A stretch of DNA of 64,000 bases from Actinorhabdospora filicis (GTDB lineage: Bacteria; Actinomycetota; Actinomycetes; Mycobacteriales; Micromonosporaceae), in the NCBI RefSeq assembly GCF_030269765.1, contig NZ_BSTX01000005.1, positions 124,001 through 188,000 on the forward strand. The letters run 5' to 3'. Under the pieces are notes generated by a model, which did not search any database, was not told where the DNA came from, and saw only the letters and a program-made list of their open reading frames with translations. Each line of letters opens with the position of its first letter. Position 1 is the stretch's first letter. This document shows positions 1-8,692 of the stretch, one piece after another. Position numbers and translations under genes: made by a program.

Positions 1-1
1 C

Positions 2-763
2 CTCTTCGGCTCCGCCGACGTGCTCATCGAGCGCTTCTACCCGCGCGTCCGGCACGTCGAGGTGCAGATCCTCGGCCTGCCCGACGGGCGCGTGCTGACC
101 CTCGGCGAGCGCGAGTGCTCCGTCCAGCGCCGCAACCAGAAGCTGGTGGAGGAGACGCCGAGCCCGGCGCTGACGCCGGAGCTGCGGGCGCGGTTCATGG
201 ACGCCGCGCGCAAGGCGGGCGAGGCGGTGGGCTACCGCAACGCGGGGACGGTGGAGTTCCTGCTGGACGTGGAGTCCGGCGACTTCTTCTTCCTGGAGAT
301 GAACACGCGCCTCCAGGTCGAGCACCCGATCACCGAGACCGTCTACGGGGTGGACCTGGTGGCGGCGCAGCTGGCGGTGGCCGAGGGACGCGATCCCGGC
401 ATCGAGGTCGGCGAGCCGTCCGGGCACGCGATCGAGTTCCGGGTCAACGCCGAGGATCCCAAGCGGTTCCTGCCGGGGCCGGGCGTCATCACCGAGTGGG
501 TGGAGCCGTCCGGCGAGGGCGTGCGGGTGGACTCCGGGTACGGCGACGGGAACACGGTGCCGCGCTTCTACGACTCGCTGATGGCGAAGCTCGTGGTGTC
601 GGGGCCGGACCGGGCGTCGGCGCTGGCGAAGGCGCGGGAGGCGCTGAAGGACTTCCGGATCGCCGGGCCGAAGCAGAACCTGCCGTTTTTCCTGGAGCTG
701 CTGGACAACGACGAGTTCACCTCGGGCGCCTATGACACCGGCATCGTCGGGAGGATGCGATGA
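2..763 (+). CDS. Biotin carboxylase subunit of an acyl-CoA carboxylase (5' end outside window)
   Basis: ATP-dependent carboxylation of biotin, the first half-reaction of an acyl-CoA carboxylase. The frame is open from base 2, so only the C-terminal 253 residues are visible: the end of the ATP-grasp domain, with the EMNTRLQVEHPITE metal/biotin loop encoded from about 295, then the biotin carboxylase C-terminal domain. The protein stops directly after that domain, with no AMKM-type biotinyl domain, so it is a stand-alone carboxylase that must use a carrier protein encoded elsewhere. The stop overlaps the next start (ATGA, 760-763), so it is translationally coupled to HMG-CoA lyase. That pairing points to methylcrotonyl-CoA carboxylation in leucine breakdown, but acetyl- or propionyl-CoA cannot be excluded. 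Confidence 0.9.
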   Translation, partial: LFGSADVLIERFYPRVRHVEVQILGLPDGRVLTLGERECSVQRRNQKLVEETPSPALTPELRARFMDAARKAGEAVGYRNAGTVEFLLDVESGDFFFLEMNTRLQVEHPITETVYGVDLVAAQLAVAEGRDPGIEVGEPSGHAIEFRVNAEDPKRFLPGPGVITEWVEPSGEGVRVDSGYGDGNTVPRFYDSLMAKLVVSGPDRASALAKAREALKDFRIAGPKQNLPFFLELLDNDEFTSGAYDTGIVGRMR

Positions 764-1689
764 ACTTCGAGAAGTTCCCCGCCGAGGTCTCCATCCGCGA
801 GGTGGGGCCCAGGGACGGCCTGCAGAACGAGGACCCGGTGCCCACCGACGACAAGGTGCGCCTCCTCAACGCCCTCTCGCGGACGGGGGTGAAGCGCATC
901 GAGGCGGTGAGCTTCGTGCACCCCAAGGCGATCCCGCAGATGGCCGACGCGGCCGAGGTGTGGGCGCGGGCGGAGAAGAACCCGGACGTGCGGTACTCGG
1001 CGCTGGTCCCCAACACCAAGGGCGCGCACCGGGCCCTGGAGGCGGGTTTCACCGAGATCGAGGTGGTCGTGTCGGCCTCGAACACCCACAACCTGCGGAA
1101 CGTGAACCGGTCCACCGAGGACAGCCTCGACGACATCACCGGCCTCATCTCCCTGCTGCACGATGAGGGCGCCAGCGCGGAGGTCATCATCTCCACCGCC
1201 TTCGGCTGCCCCTACGAGGGGGACGTGCCGCCGGAGCGGGTGGCGTCCATCGTGGACAGGGTGGTCGCCGACGGGGCCGACCGGGTGTCCTTCGGCGACA
1301 CCACGGGCATGTCGACCCCGGTGCGGGTGGCGCGGCTGCTGGACCTGGTGAAGGCGCGGCATCCCGATGTCCCGCTGCTGCTGCACTTCCACAACACGCG
1401 CGGGACGGCCCTCGCCGGGATCCTCACCGCGCTCGACTACGGCATCACCGAATTCGACGCCTCCGTCGGTGGACTCGGCGGCTGCCCGTACGCGCCGGGC
1501 GCGACCGGGAACGTGGCGACCGAGGAAGTCGTGCACATGCTCCAGGACATGGAAATAGCGACCGGCGTCAATTTGCCGGAACTGATCGAGGTGGCGAGGC
1601 TCGCTCAGGAAATAGTCGGGCGAGAGCTGCCGAGCGGAGTCCTGCGGGCCGGTCCGCGCCTGCCGCAGATTTCCCGGGAAAAAAACTAA
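760..1689 (+). CDS. hmgL: Hydroxymethylglutaryl-CoA lyase
   Basis: Cleaves HMG-CoA to acetoacetate and acetyl-CoA, the last step of leucine catabolism. The 309-residue protein is full length for the family and has the TIM-barrel landmarks: GPRDGLQ (R18, D19 catalytic/metal), HFHNTRG with metal ligands H209 and H211, and the HMG-CoA lyase signature GGLGGCPYAPGATGN containing catalytic C242. It overlaps the biotin carboxylase by four bases. No further gene follows in the operon. The carboxyltransferase and acyl-CoA dehydrogenase that would act before it lie 9 kb downstream at 10466-13170. Confidence 0.93.
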   Translation: MNFEKFPAEVSIREVGPRDGLQNEDPVPTDDKVRLLNALSRTGVKRIEAVSFVHPKAIPQMADAAEVWARAEKNPDVRYSALVPNTKGAHRALEAGFTEIEVVVSASNTHNLRNVNRSTEDSLDDITGLISLLHDEGASAEVIISTAFGCPYEGDVPPERVASIVDRVVADGADRVSFGDTTGMSTPVRVARLLDLVKARHPDVPLLLHFHNTRGTALAGILTALDYGITEFDASVGGLGGCPYAPGATGNVATEEVVHMLQDMEIATGVNLPELIEVARLAQEIVGRELPSGVLRAGPRLPQISREKN

Positions 1690-1792
1690 GCCAGGGCGTT
1701 ACCCATTCTGGGGCCCCTTCGTTGATAGGACAGAGAGTGCTCACCGGAGTTCTTCCGGTAGGCACTCGGCCGTCGATCACGAAGGGGTCACT

Positions 1793-3001
1793 GTGTCGGT
1801 TCGCGACCGTATGGGAGGCGACATTCGTCGCGCCCGCACGTCGCGCCGTCGTCCCCTGGCCGCGTTCGTTCGCGGCCTGCTGATCGCCGGTCTGGCCGGC
1901 ACGGCCTGGTGCCTCAGCGCCGCCGCCGCCCACGCCGCCGTCACCGACGACTTCTCGCCGGTCGACCTCGCACCCATGACGGCATCCTCGCTCGGCGAGG
2001 CCGTTGCAACGTCGGTGCAGGCCGCATATCCGACCCAGTCGAACCAGCTGGACGTCATCGGCTCGCCGCTCCTGGATGCCCCTGTCGAAGGTGCCGCCGG
2101 GACGTCGGTGCCGAGGTCGGCCGAGAGCTCGGTGGTGACATGCGGAAACGCCCGCGGAGAGGCTCTGCGAGTCTCAACGGACACCGAGGGCGGGCAAGGG
2201 AACACCTCCCGAGTAGAAGAAGACACCTGGCCCAAGGGCCAGTCCGGTTCCACGAGCGAGAGCGCCGTACCGACGAGTGACGCGCCGCTCGGTCTCGTGG
2301 AGGACGCCGTCGAGCCCATTGGCCTCGACGGTGTCGTCGCCGCACCATCCGCGCCGCTGTCGCCCATCGCCGGGCTGATGCGGCCGGTCAGCGCGCCATT
2401 GGCGAGTGCGGCCCGCCCGGTCATCGACCCGCTCACCGAGACGGTGTCGCCGATGACCGATGGCATGGGCGCCGTCACACAGCCCGTGGTCGGCGTGCTC
2501 AATCGCGTGACGACGCCTGTCGCCACAGTCGTCACACCGATGAGCGCCTCACTCGCGCAGGTCGCCCCGATCGTCCCGGACCTTCCCGGGGGAGTACTGG
2601 GGACCTTCGCGGAGCGGCCCGATGACGCGCACGACGCCGCGAACCGGCACCGTGTCACCCCCGCGCAGGCTCTGCTCCACACGGCCCGGTACTCCGCCGA
2701 GTACCGGCCCGGGGCCGAGCGCGGAAACTCGTCGCACGACGCCGCGGTCAGTTCGGGGATGACGGGTCGCCACCCGTTCGGTCCCCTGCCGCTGCGGCTC
2801 CCGACGACCCCTGACCTGGGGTTCGTCACCGGTGGTGCGCTCTCCGGCAGCGGTGCCGGGGCCACCATGCACGATGGTGGCGCCGCCACCGCCAGCAACA
2901 ACCTTCTGGCCGACGCCCGGTTGAACCGCGTCGCGCCGGCCACGGCCGCCTACGGTCCGCTGTCCATCTGGATCAGCGACCCGGCCGTCTCCCCCGATTA
3001 G
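1793..3001 (+). CDS. Secreted Ala/Pro/Thr-rich protein of unknown function
   Basis: Not recognised. GTG start, 402 residues. An Arg-rich N-terminus and a hydrophobic stretch (about 24-46) end in AHA-A, a convincing Sec signal peptide with cleavage near residue 48. The mature part is low-complexity, with many short Pro/Val/Thr repeats (for example VSPMTDG, VTTPVATVVTPM at about 220-260), no transmembrane segment and no sorting signal; it ends in -SPD. One VTCGN motif resembles the core of the chaplin domains next door but the rest of a chaplin unit is missing. It sits 280 bp upstream of the first chaplin gene on the same strand, which suggests a cell-surface role; this is inference from context. 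Confidence 0.7.
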   Translation: MSVRDRMGGDIRRARTSRRRPLAAFVRGLLIAGLAGTAWCLSAAAAHAAVTDDFSPVDLAPMTASSLGEAVATSVQAAYPTQSNQLDVIGSPLLDAPVEGAAGTSVPRSAESSVVTCGNARGEALRVSTDTEGGQGNTSRVEEDTWPKGQSGSTSESAVPTSDAPLGLVEDAVEPIGLDGVVAAPSAPLSPIAGLMRPVSAPLASAARPVIDPLTETVSPMTDGMGAVTQPVVGVLNRVTTPVATVVTPMSASLAQVAPIVPDLPGGVLGTFAERPDDAHDAANRHRVTPAQALLHTARYSAEYRPGAERGNSSHDAAVSSGMTGRHPFGPLPLRLPTTPDLGFVTGGALSGSGAGATMHDGGAATASNNLLADARLNRVAPATAAYGPLSIWISDPAVSPD

Positions 3002-3281
3002 TCTGACCCGCTCGGAAAGAGCGCTGGTCGACGCCTCCCTTTTGAGCGTTGGTGCCGGACGGCCCGACCGTTGCTCTTTCCCCGCGGAATGCCCGGGTTC
3101 CCCGATGAACCCCGCCAATAACGGGTAGCAGCAGAACTGATCGGGTCCACATCGATCCGGCACGCGGTCGATGCGCTGTATCAAATGAAAGTCGCCAAAG
3201 AAACACCCGGCCACGCCAGGACCGGCAAATAGTCCACGCAGTCACGCGCAATTCCAAGAAGTCAAGGAAGGCACGATTCTC

Positions 3282-4154
3282 ATGAAGAAGAGCCTCGCCC
3301 GCAAGGTCACTCGCACCGGTATCATCGCCGCCGGGTTCCTGCTGCTGGCGGGCGGCGCCGCTCAGGCCGCCGACCTGTCGACCTACGGCAACTACGGCGC
3401 CGGCAACGGCAACCAGGCCGTCGCGGCCTGGCAGTCGCCCATCGCGGTCTGCGGCAACTCCGCCGTGGCCGGTGGCGGCGGCAACGCCTGGTGCGACGGT
3501 GTGGTCTCCTCGCAGATCACCGGCGACCAGCTGAACAACCTGTGGACGTCGCAGAACTACGGTCTCGCCAACGGCAACCAGGCCGCGGGCACCGTGCAGA
3601 TCCCGGCCACCGGCTGCGGCAACGCCGTCGCGCTGGTCGCCAACACCGGTGCCGGCTGCACCGGCCGCGCCGACGCCGACCTCGGCAAGCGCAACATCGA
3701 GTCCGCCAAGGCCGAATCGGGTCGCAGCTACGACCTGGTCACCTGGGGCAACTACGGTCTCGGCAACGGCAACCAGGCCGCCGCGATCGGCCAGGCGCCC
3801 ATCGCGGTCTGCGGCAACGCCGCCGCCGGTCTCGGTGGCGCCAACGCCGGTTGCGACGGGACCGTCCACGCGGTCGCGAAGCCCGGCCTGACGCCGAACA
3901 TGTACACCAGCGACAACTACGGCGTGCTGAACGGCAACCAGGTCGGCGCGGGCGCGCAGGCCCCGGTCACCGTGTGCGGCAACGCCATCGGCGTCATCGC
4001 GACCTCGAACGCCGGCTGCAAGGGCGACGCCACCGCCCAGGCCGGTTCGAACCACGACGAGCCGAAGGCCGCCGTCAAGCCCGCCGCGCGTCCCGCGTCC
4101 ATGGCGAAGTCGGCCAAGTCGGCCGTCAGCTCCCTCGCGGGCGTCCTCGGCTAG
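3282..4154 (+). CDS. Four-domain chaplin-family surface protein
   Basis: Chaplins are secreted amphipathic proteins that coat aerial hyphae and spores. The 290-residue product has a signal peptide cut at about 29 (AQA-A) and four chaplin-like units near 36-71, 91-126, 156-191 and 211-246. Each has NYG-x2-NGNQ, a hydrophobic Pro-containing strand, (V/G)CGN and a terminal Cys. The two Cys of every unit are exactly 14 residues apart (57/71, 112/126, 177/191, 232/246), suggesting one disulphide per unit. The C-terminal tail (about 255-290) is Lys/Ala-rich and has no LPXTG-like sorting signal or membrane anchor. A GGAAGG ribosome site precedes the ATG. It is followed by a second chaplin gene on the same strand. 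Confidence 0.9.
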   Translation: MKKSLARKVTRTGIIAAGFLLLAGGAAQAADLSTYGNYGAGNGNQAVAAWQSPIAVCGNSAVAGGGGNAWCDGVVSSQITGDQLNNLWTSQNYGLANGNQAAGTVQIPATGCGNAVALVANTGAGCTGRADADLGKRNIESAKAESGRSYDLVTWGNYGLGNGNQAAAIGQAPIAVCGNAAAGLGGANAGCDGTVHAVAKPGLTPNMYTSDNYGVLNGNQVGAGAQAPVTVCGNAIGVIATSNAGCKGDATAQAGSNHDEPKAAVKPAARPASMAKSAKSAVSSLAGVLG

Positions 4155-4204
4155 TTCGCTAGCCGGATCGGCCCGTCACGGGGGCTGAAGCACTGAAGGT
4201 GTCA

Positions 4205-4243
4205 GGGCCGGATGGAGGCGAGAGCTCCGTCTCCACCCGGCCC
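4205..4243 (+). terminator. Imperfect hairpin between the two chaplin genes
   Basis: GGGCCGG...TGGAG pairs with CTCCA...CCGGCCC around a 13-base loop, with a one-base/two-base internal mismatch. There is no long T run, so it may attenuate rather than end transcription of the upstream chaplin gene. Confidence 0.45.
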
Positions 4244-4287
4244 CGGTCCTCTTCGGTAAACGACCATGTAGGAAGGATGTGGAGTCC

Positions 4288-5304
4288 ATGAAGAAGGCAT
4301 GGGCCCGCACGACCGTCCGGGCGGGTGTGATCGCGGCGGGGCTGCTGCTGATCGCGGGGAGCGGTGTCGCCAATGCCGCCCAGCTCATGTCCGGCGGGAA
4401 CAGCTTCGGCGCCAACGGGACCCAGGTCCTGTCGCCGATCCAGTCCACGGTGGACCTGTGCGGCACGCGGCTGGGCCTCGGCGGCCCTGCGAGCACCGCG
4501 TGCCTCGGCAATTCCGCCGCGGCCCTCATCGGGCCCGGCGGCATCGCCGACATGCACGCCCACGACAACGCCGGGATCCTCAACGGCACGCAACTCCAGC
4601 TGCCCACCCAGATCCCGGTCAACGCCTGCGGCGTGGCCGTCACCGTCCTCGGCGCCGCCAACGCGAGCTGCGTCGGCGGATCGAGCACGGCCGTCCTCGC
4701 CGGGCCCCAGGCGTCCATGCACACCATGGGCAACCACGGTGTCCTGAACGGCACGCAACTGCTGGCCCCGATCCAGATCCCCATCAACGTATGCGGTGTC
4801 TCGGTATCGGTGCTGGCGACGGCCAACGCCACCTGCGCCGGATCCGGCGCACTGGCCGCCGAGGGCGTCCCGTCCTCACGCACGGCCGTCAACAACGGAG
4901 CGGCGAACGGCAACCAGTTCGCCGTCCCCGTCCAGATCCCGATCAACGTCTGCGGCAACGCGATCGCCATCGTGTCCGCCGCCGACGCCACCTGCGGAGC
5001 CGGACCCACGATCCTGCCCGCGACCCGTGGAGCCTCCACCGGAACCGGAGTCCTCTCCGGCCTCCCCGGCGCCGGCCTCCTCCCCGCCGTGACCCCGGTG
5101 ACCAACCTGTCCAACGGAACCGTCACCACCGCCGGCGAAGACGACCTCGTGGCCGACCTGACCAGCCTCGGCAACGGCGTCCTCGGCAACGGCAACCAGC
5201 TCTGGGCCCCCGTCCAGGTCCCCGCGAACACGACCGGCAACGCGCTCGGTCTGGGCGCGGGCACCCACGCGGGCAGCCTCGGCGGAGCGGTCGCGGCGCA
5301 GTAG
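4288..5304 (+). CDS. Five-domain chaplin-family surface protein
   Basis: Second long chaplin-type protein, 338 residues. I chose ATG 4288 over the in-frame GTG 4279 because AGGAAGGA lies about 10 bases before the ATG but touches the GTG, and because MKKAWARTT then aligns with MKKSLARKV of the neighbour. The signal peptide ends near residue 30 (ANA-A). Units 1-4 have Cys pairs at 58/72, 114/128, 169/183 and 222/236, all 14 apart. A Gly/Thr-rich linker (240-290) leads to a fifth unit (about 294-332) that keeps VLGNGNQ and TGN but has Thr316 and Ser330 exactly where the two Cys should be. Units 1-3 use NGTQ where other chaplins here have NGNQ. No anchor or sorting motif. Confidence 0.88.
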   Translation: MKKAWARTTVRAGVIAAGLLLIAGSGVANAAQLMSGGNSFGANGTQVLSPIQSTVDLCGTRLGLGGPASTACLGNSAAALIGPGGIADMHAHDNAGILNGTQLQLPTQIPVNACGVAVTVLGAANASCVGGSSTAVLAGPQASMHTMGNHGVLNGTQLLAPIQIPINVCGVSVSVLATANATCAGSGALAAEGVPSSRTAVNNGAANGNQFAVPVQIPINVCGNAIAIVSAADATCGAGPTILPATRGASTGTGVLSGLPGAGLLPAVTPVTNLSNGTVTTAGEDDLVADLTSLGNGVLGNGNQLWAPVQVPANTTGNALGLGAGTHAGSLGGAVAAQ

Positions 5305-5320
5305 ACCTATATCGCACCAC

Positions 5321-5362
5321 CACCACCTGATCCCGGCGCCTTTGGGCGCCGGGATCGTGGTG
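5321..5362 (+). terminator. Strong hairpin terminator after chaplin 2
   Basis: A 12-bp perfect stem (GATCCCGGCGCC / GGCGCCGGGATC) closes a TTTG loop and is extended by CACCAC/GTGGTG across a small bulge. It separates the chaplin genes from the methyltransferase, which converges from the other strand. Confidence 0.85.
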
Positions 5363-5517
5363 TGTGCGCAACCCGATCTATATGACGGTCACCGCCGATT
5401 GGTCTGAGACCACGGCACTGGACGCAGGCGCGGAACCGCCCGGGCAGATCGGCGAGCCGCCGGTGATGACGGCCTCGGCCGCGGGCTGCATCTGGGCGGG
5501 TCGGGAACCACCCGGTT

Positions 5518-6780
5518 CTAGCTGATCGTCGAACGGTTCGTCTCGAAGAGCTGGTGGCGATCATGGTCGCGCTGTCCGAGAAATGCTTTGAAGTCCTCGA
5601 TCCGGTAGGCGAGCCCGGTCGTCTTCTGTTGTACCACCACCTCGAAGTCCTGCCTGATGTAACTGAGGCGGCGTTCAAGGGCGGCCTCATCCAGATTCAG
5701 CCGGGTTTCGCGGTTGATCTGCTGGAGAGTCAGGAACCGTTCGGTTTTGCGGAGAACCCGATAGACCGGGTCATGGACGACCTCGGTCGCCTCCAGTAGC
5801 TCCCGCTGCTCGCCCTCCTGCTTGAGCGCGCGCATGATCGATTGTCCGATCGCCGCGGCGACCGGAGGTGGGAACGCGTTGCCGATCTGTCGATACTTGG
5901 CCGTTTTGCGTCCGGTGAACTCCCATTGGAACCGATCGTCCGTGTTCCAGCCCTGCAGGCGGGCGACCATCTCACAGGTGAGCTTTGGCAAGAGGTCTTC
6001 GGACATGTCGGCGGAGGGCGCGGTGTCCCCGACCCCCCATCCATTGACACCCATGAGTTCCCAGGCTGCCTTCGCCCTGCTAGGGCCGAGGTCCGCGCCA
6101 CCGTGCTTTTTCGATCCACCGACGATCGTCGGAGCGATCCGGTCGGCTTTGGCGGCCCATGCCTCCGCGCCCGCCCACCCGTTGGCGCCCATGAGGTCTT
6201 TGAGGGTTTCGCCCACGGTCGGTGTAATTCCCTGCGGCTCCGGCCAGGAGAAGTACGGTGCGTACTCGCGGCGCAGAGCGACGAGCACGAATCGGGGTCG
6301 CAGCTGAGGGACCCCGTAGTCGGAGGCTTGGAGCAGTTTCCACTCAGAGATGTAGCCGAGCTCACCGAGGCGGTCGAGAACGTGCTGACGGTAGGCGGCG
6401 AACCGCTTGGCACTCAGGCCCCGGACATTCTCCAGCATCAAGGCGCGGGGTTCCATGACCGCGGTGAGTTCGATGGCCCAAGCGAAGAGGTCGCGCTCGT
6501 CCTTGGCCCCGAGCTGCTTGCCTGCGATGGTGAAGGGGGGGCACGGCACGCCACCGGCGAGGAGCGCCACCCCCTTGTGATCGGCTGGGTTCCACACGGA
6601 TGGATCCGCGGCATCGCCCTCCACCACCGCCCACCCAGGTCGATTCATGCGCAGGGTCGCACACGCGTCGGAGTCGAGTTCGATGGCCAGGCGATGTTCG
6701 AAGCCCGCGTGCTCAAGCCCAAGGGCCTGTCCTCCCGCCCCGGCACAGATCTCGACCACATCGAAAACGTTGGTGGGCAT
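5518..6780 (-). CDS. DNA (cytosine-5-)-methyltransferase, apparently orphan
   Basis: Transfers methyl from S-adenosylmethionine to C5 of cytosine in DNA. I start at ATG 6780 (GAGGAG about 9 bases upstream); the frame runs on to 7002 but the extra 74 codons look like read-through. Visible motifs in the 420-residue protein: I EICAGAGGQALGLEHAGF (10-27), IV GGVPCPPF with nucleophile C80, VI ENV (117-119), VIII QLRPR (159-163), X RQIGNAFPPPVAAAIG (298-312). The target-recognition region carries a repeated LMGxNGW motif (196-202, 242-248). About 95 residues follow motif X, an unusual helical C-terminal extension. The gene is visibly less G+C-biased than its neighbours, and no restriction endonuclease lies beside it, so it looks horizontally acquired. 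Confidence 0.92.
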   Translation of the reverse strand: MPTNVFDVVEICAGAGGQALGLEHAGFEHRLAIELDSDACATLRMNRPGWAVVEGDAADPSVWNPADHKGVALLAGGVPCPPFTIAGKQLGAKDERDLFAWAIELTAVMEPRALMLENVRGLSAKRFAAYRQHVLDRLGELGYISEWKLLQASDYGVPQLRPRFVLVALRREYAPYFSWPEPQGITPTVGETLKDLMGANGWAGAEAWAAKADRIAPTIVGGSKKHGGADLGPSRAKAAWELMGVNGWGVGDTAPSADMSEDLLPKLTCEMVARLQGWNTDDRFQWEFTGRKTAKYRQIGNAFPPPVAAAIGQSIMRALKQEGEQRELLEATEVVHDPVYRVLRKTERFLTLQQINRETRLNLDEAALERRLSYIRQDFEVVVQQKTTGLAYRIEDFKAFLGQRDHDRHQLFETNRSTIS

Positions 6781-7060
6781 CGGCACGACTCCTCGCACGT
6801 CAAGTGGGCACTGGCACCCGGGCAGAGGCAATCCTGCCTCAAACGCGACCGAGATACTCCCCCCGTCGGGCCGGGCGGGTTCATCTGCGTATCGCATGTA
6901 CTGCCGACCGCGAGATCGCGGGTGCCGGACGGACCGTCGTCGAGACCTGGGGCAGCTCACGTTCGACGGACCAGATGATCGTACGTGCGGATCCTTTACC
7001 ACCCGGATCTGGACAGGTGTACGAACAGGACGAATGATGCTGTGTGTGCGGAGCCGAGAG
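6781..7060. other. Gene-free spacer upstream of the methyltransferase
   Basis: Holds the methyltransferase ribosome site and presumably its promoter. No convincing gene or repeat seen; its composition is also lower in G+C than the genes beyond 7093. Confidence 0.5.
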
Positions 7061-7086
7061 GTTTGCCGGGTGTGAACCCGGCAAAC
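7061..7086 (-). terminator. Terminator of the NmrA/regulator/SDR operon
   Basis: Perfect 11-bp stem (GTTTGCCGGGT / ACCCGGCAAAC) with a GTGA loop, six bases beyond the stop codon of the minus-strand SDR gene. Confidence 0.75.
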
Positions 7087-7092
7087 GTCGTA

Positions 7093-7833
7093 CTACACCG
7101 CCACCCCCACCAACCCCCCGTCGATCACCACGTCCTGCGCGTTCACGTAGCTCCCGTCGCCCGACGCCAGGAACGCCACCACCCCCGCGACCTCCTCGCC
7201 CGTCCCGAAGCGCCCGGCGGCCACCTCGCGGGTCGCCGCCGCGCGGCCGGCGTCGTCGAGGGCCGCGTCGGACATGGGGGTCGTGATGTAGCCGGGGCTG
7301 ATCGAGTTGACGCGGATGCCGCGGGGCGCCAGTTCGGCGGCGAAGGTGCGGGCGAGGCTGCGGACGGCGGCCTTGGACGCGGAGTAGACGGGCGCGACGG
7401 CCAGTCCGCGCGACGCCGTCCAGGACGCGTTCAGCACGACCGACGCGCCGTCGGTGAGCAGCGGCAGGGCGGCCTGGACGGTGAAGAACAGGCCCTTGAG
7501 GTTCACGTCCATCACCCGGTCGTAGTCGGCTTCGGTGACCTCGGCGGCGGGCGCGAAGCCGGCGACTCCGGCGTTGGCGAAGAGGACGTCGAGGCGGCCG
7601 TGGGTCTCGGCGACGAAGGCCATCAGGCGGCCGACGTCGTCCAGGCGGGCGGTGTCGGCGGCGAGGCCGGAGGCGCCGGGGCCGAGGGAGGCGACGGCGG
7701 CGTCCACGCGGTCCTGCGAGCGGCCGGTGATGACGACCTGCGCGCCCTCGTCCAGGAGGCGGCGGGCGGTGTCGTAGCCCATGCCGCTGGTGCCGCCGGT
7801 GATGAGTGCGATGCGGTTCTCGAAACGAGTCAT
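7093..7833 (-). CDS. Classical short-chain dehydrogenase/reductase
   Basis: NAD(P)-dependent oxidoreductase, substrate unknown. The 246-residue protein is complete: cofactor loop TGGTSGMG (12-19), NAG (87-89), Asn111, Ser137 or 141, and YSASK with Tyr150 and Lys154. The C-terminal end V(I)DGGLVG is typical of the glucose-1-dehydrogenase/FabG-like SDRs. It is the last gene of a three-gene minus-strand operon with an MmyB-like regulator 43 bases upstream and an NmrA-like protein before that, so it is probably a target of that regulator. Confidence 0.88.
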   Translation of the reverse strand: MTRFENRIALITGGTSGMGYDTARRLLDEGAQVVITGRSQDRVDAAVASLGPGASGLAADTARLDDVGRLMAFVAETHGRLDVLFANAGVAGFAPAAEVTEADYDRVMDVNLKGLFFTVQAALPLLTDGASVVLNASWTASRGLAVAPVYSASKAAVRSLARTFAAELAPRGIRVNSISPGYITTPMSDAALDDAGRAAATREVAAGRFGTGEEVAGVVAFLASGDGSYVNAQDVVIDGGLVGVAV

Positions 7834-7876
7834 GTCACCAGCCTGCGGGCCGGGAGAGGCGGCCGGCTGACGCTCC

Positions 7877-8692
7877 TTATCCGGGGTCCGCGGCCACCAG
7901 GATGAGCCGGTCGAGGCGCTCGGCGTGCTCGGGGACGGGGTTGTACAGCATCAGGCGGTCGCCGGGGCGGGACGGGACGTCCAGGGTCACCGTCTCGAAC
8001 AGCAGGTCGCCGACGGCGGGGTGGTGGACGGCCTTCAGGCCCGGCTCGGGTGCGGCGACGTCGTGGGTGGCCCAGAGCGCGGCGAACTCCTCCGACACCG
8101 CCGAGAGGTCGTCGGCCATCTCGGCGAAGCGGGGGTCGCCGGGGAACAGCGCGGCCTCGGCGCGGAACAGGCCCACGAGCTGGCGGGCGTTGGCCGACCA
8201 CTCCGGCACCAGGACGCGCTGGCGCACGTCGGTGAAGAAGCTGTAGAGGCAGTTGCGGGAGTCCACGCCGTGCCCGAAGACGACCTCGGCGGCGCGGTTG
8301 AGCGCGAGGAAGTTCCAGTGCCGGTCGATGACGTAGGCCGGGCGCGGCAGCCAGCCGTCGATGAAGCGCTGGAGCGAGGCCTCCACGGGACGGTCCACGG
8401 GCTCGGCGGTGGGCGCGGGCAGTCCGGTGAGGACGTGCAGGTGCCGCCGCTCGGCCGGGTTGAGCCGCAGGGCGCGCGCGATGGCGTCCAGGACCTGCGG
8501 GGACGCCCCGATGTCGCGCCCCTGCTCCAGCCACGTGTACCAGGACACGCCGACGCCGGCGAGCACCGCGACCTCCTCGCGGCGCAGCCCGGGGGTGCGG
8601 CGCCGGGAGCCCGGCGGCAACCCCACGTCGTCGGGGTGCAGCCGGGCGCGGCGGGTGCGGAGGAACTCCGCGAGCTCGGGACGTCGGTTCAC
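7877..8692 (-). CDS. XRE-family regulator with MmyB-like ligand domain
   Basis: DNA-binding regulator of 271 residues. The N-terminal helix-turn-helix (about 5-85) has the conserved RRRTPGLRREEVAVLAGV...YTWLEQGRD pattern of this family; the rest (about 110-265) is the MmyB-like ligand-binding domain, which in related proteins binds a fatty acid. The GTG start at 8692 overlaps the upstream stop (GTGA, 8689-8692), giving translational coupling; the frame runs further upstream but that part is antisense-like shadow coding. One of three such regulators in the window, each beside an oxidoreductase or hydrolase. Confidence 0.88.
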   Translation of the reverse strand: MNRRPELAEFLRTRRARLHPDDVGLPPGSRRRTPGLRREEVAVLAGVGVSWYTWLEQGRDIGASPQVLDAIARALRLNPAERRHLHVLTGLPAPTAEPVDRPVEASLQRFIDGWLPRPAYVIDRHWNFLALNRAAEVVFGHGVDSRNCLYSFFTDVRQRVLVPEWSANARQLVGLFRAEAALFPGDPRFAEMADDLSAVSEEFAALWATHDVAAPEPGLKAVHHPAVGDLLFETVTLDVPSRPGDRLMLYNPVPEHAERLDRLILVAADPG

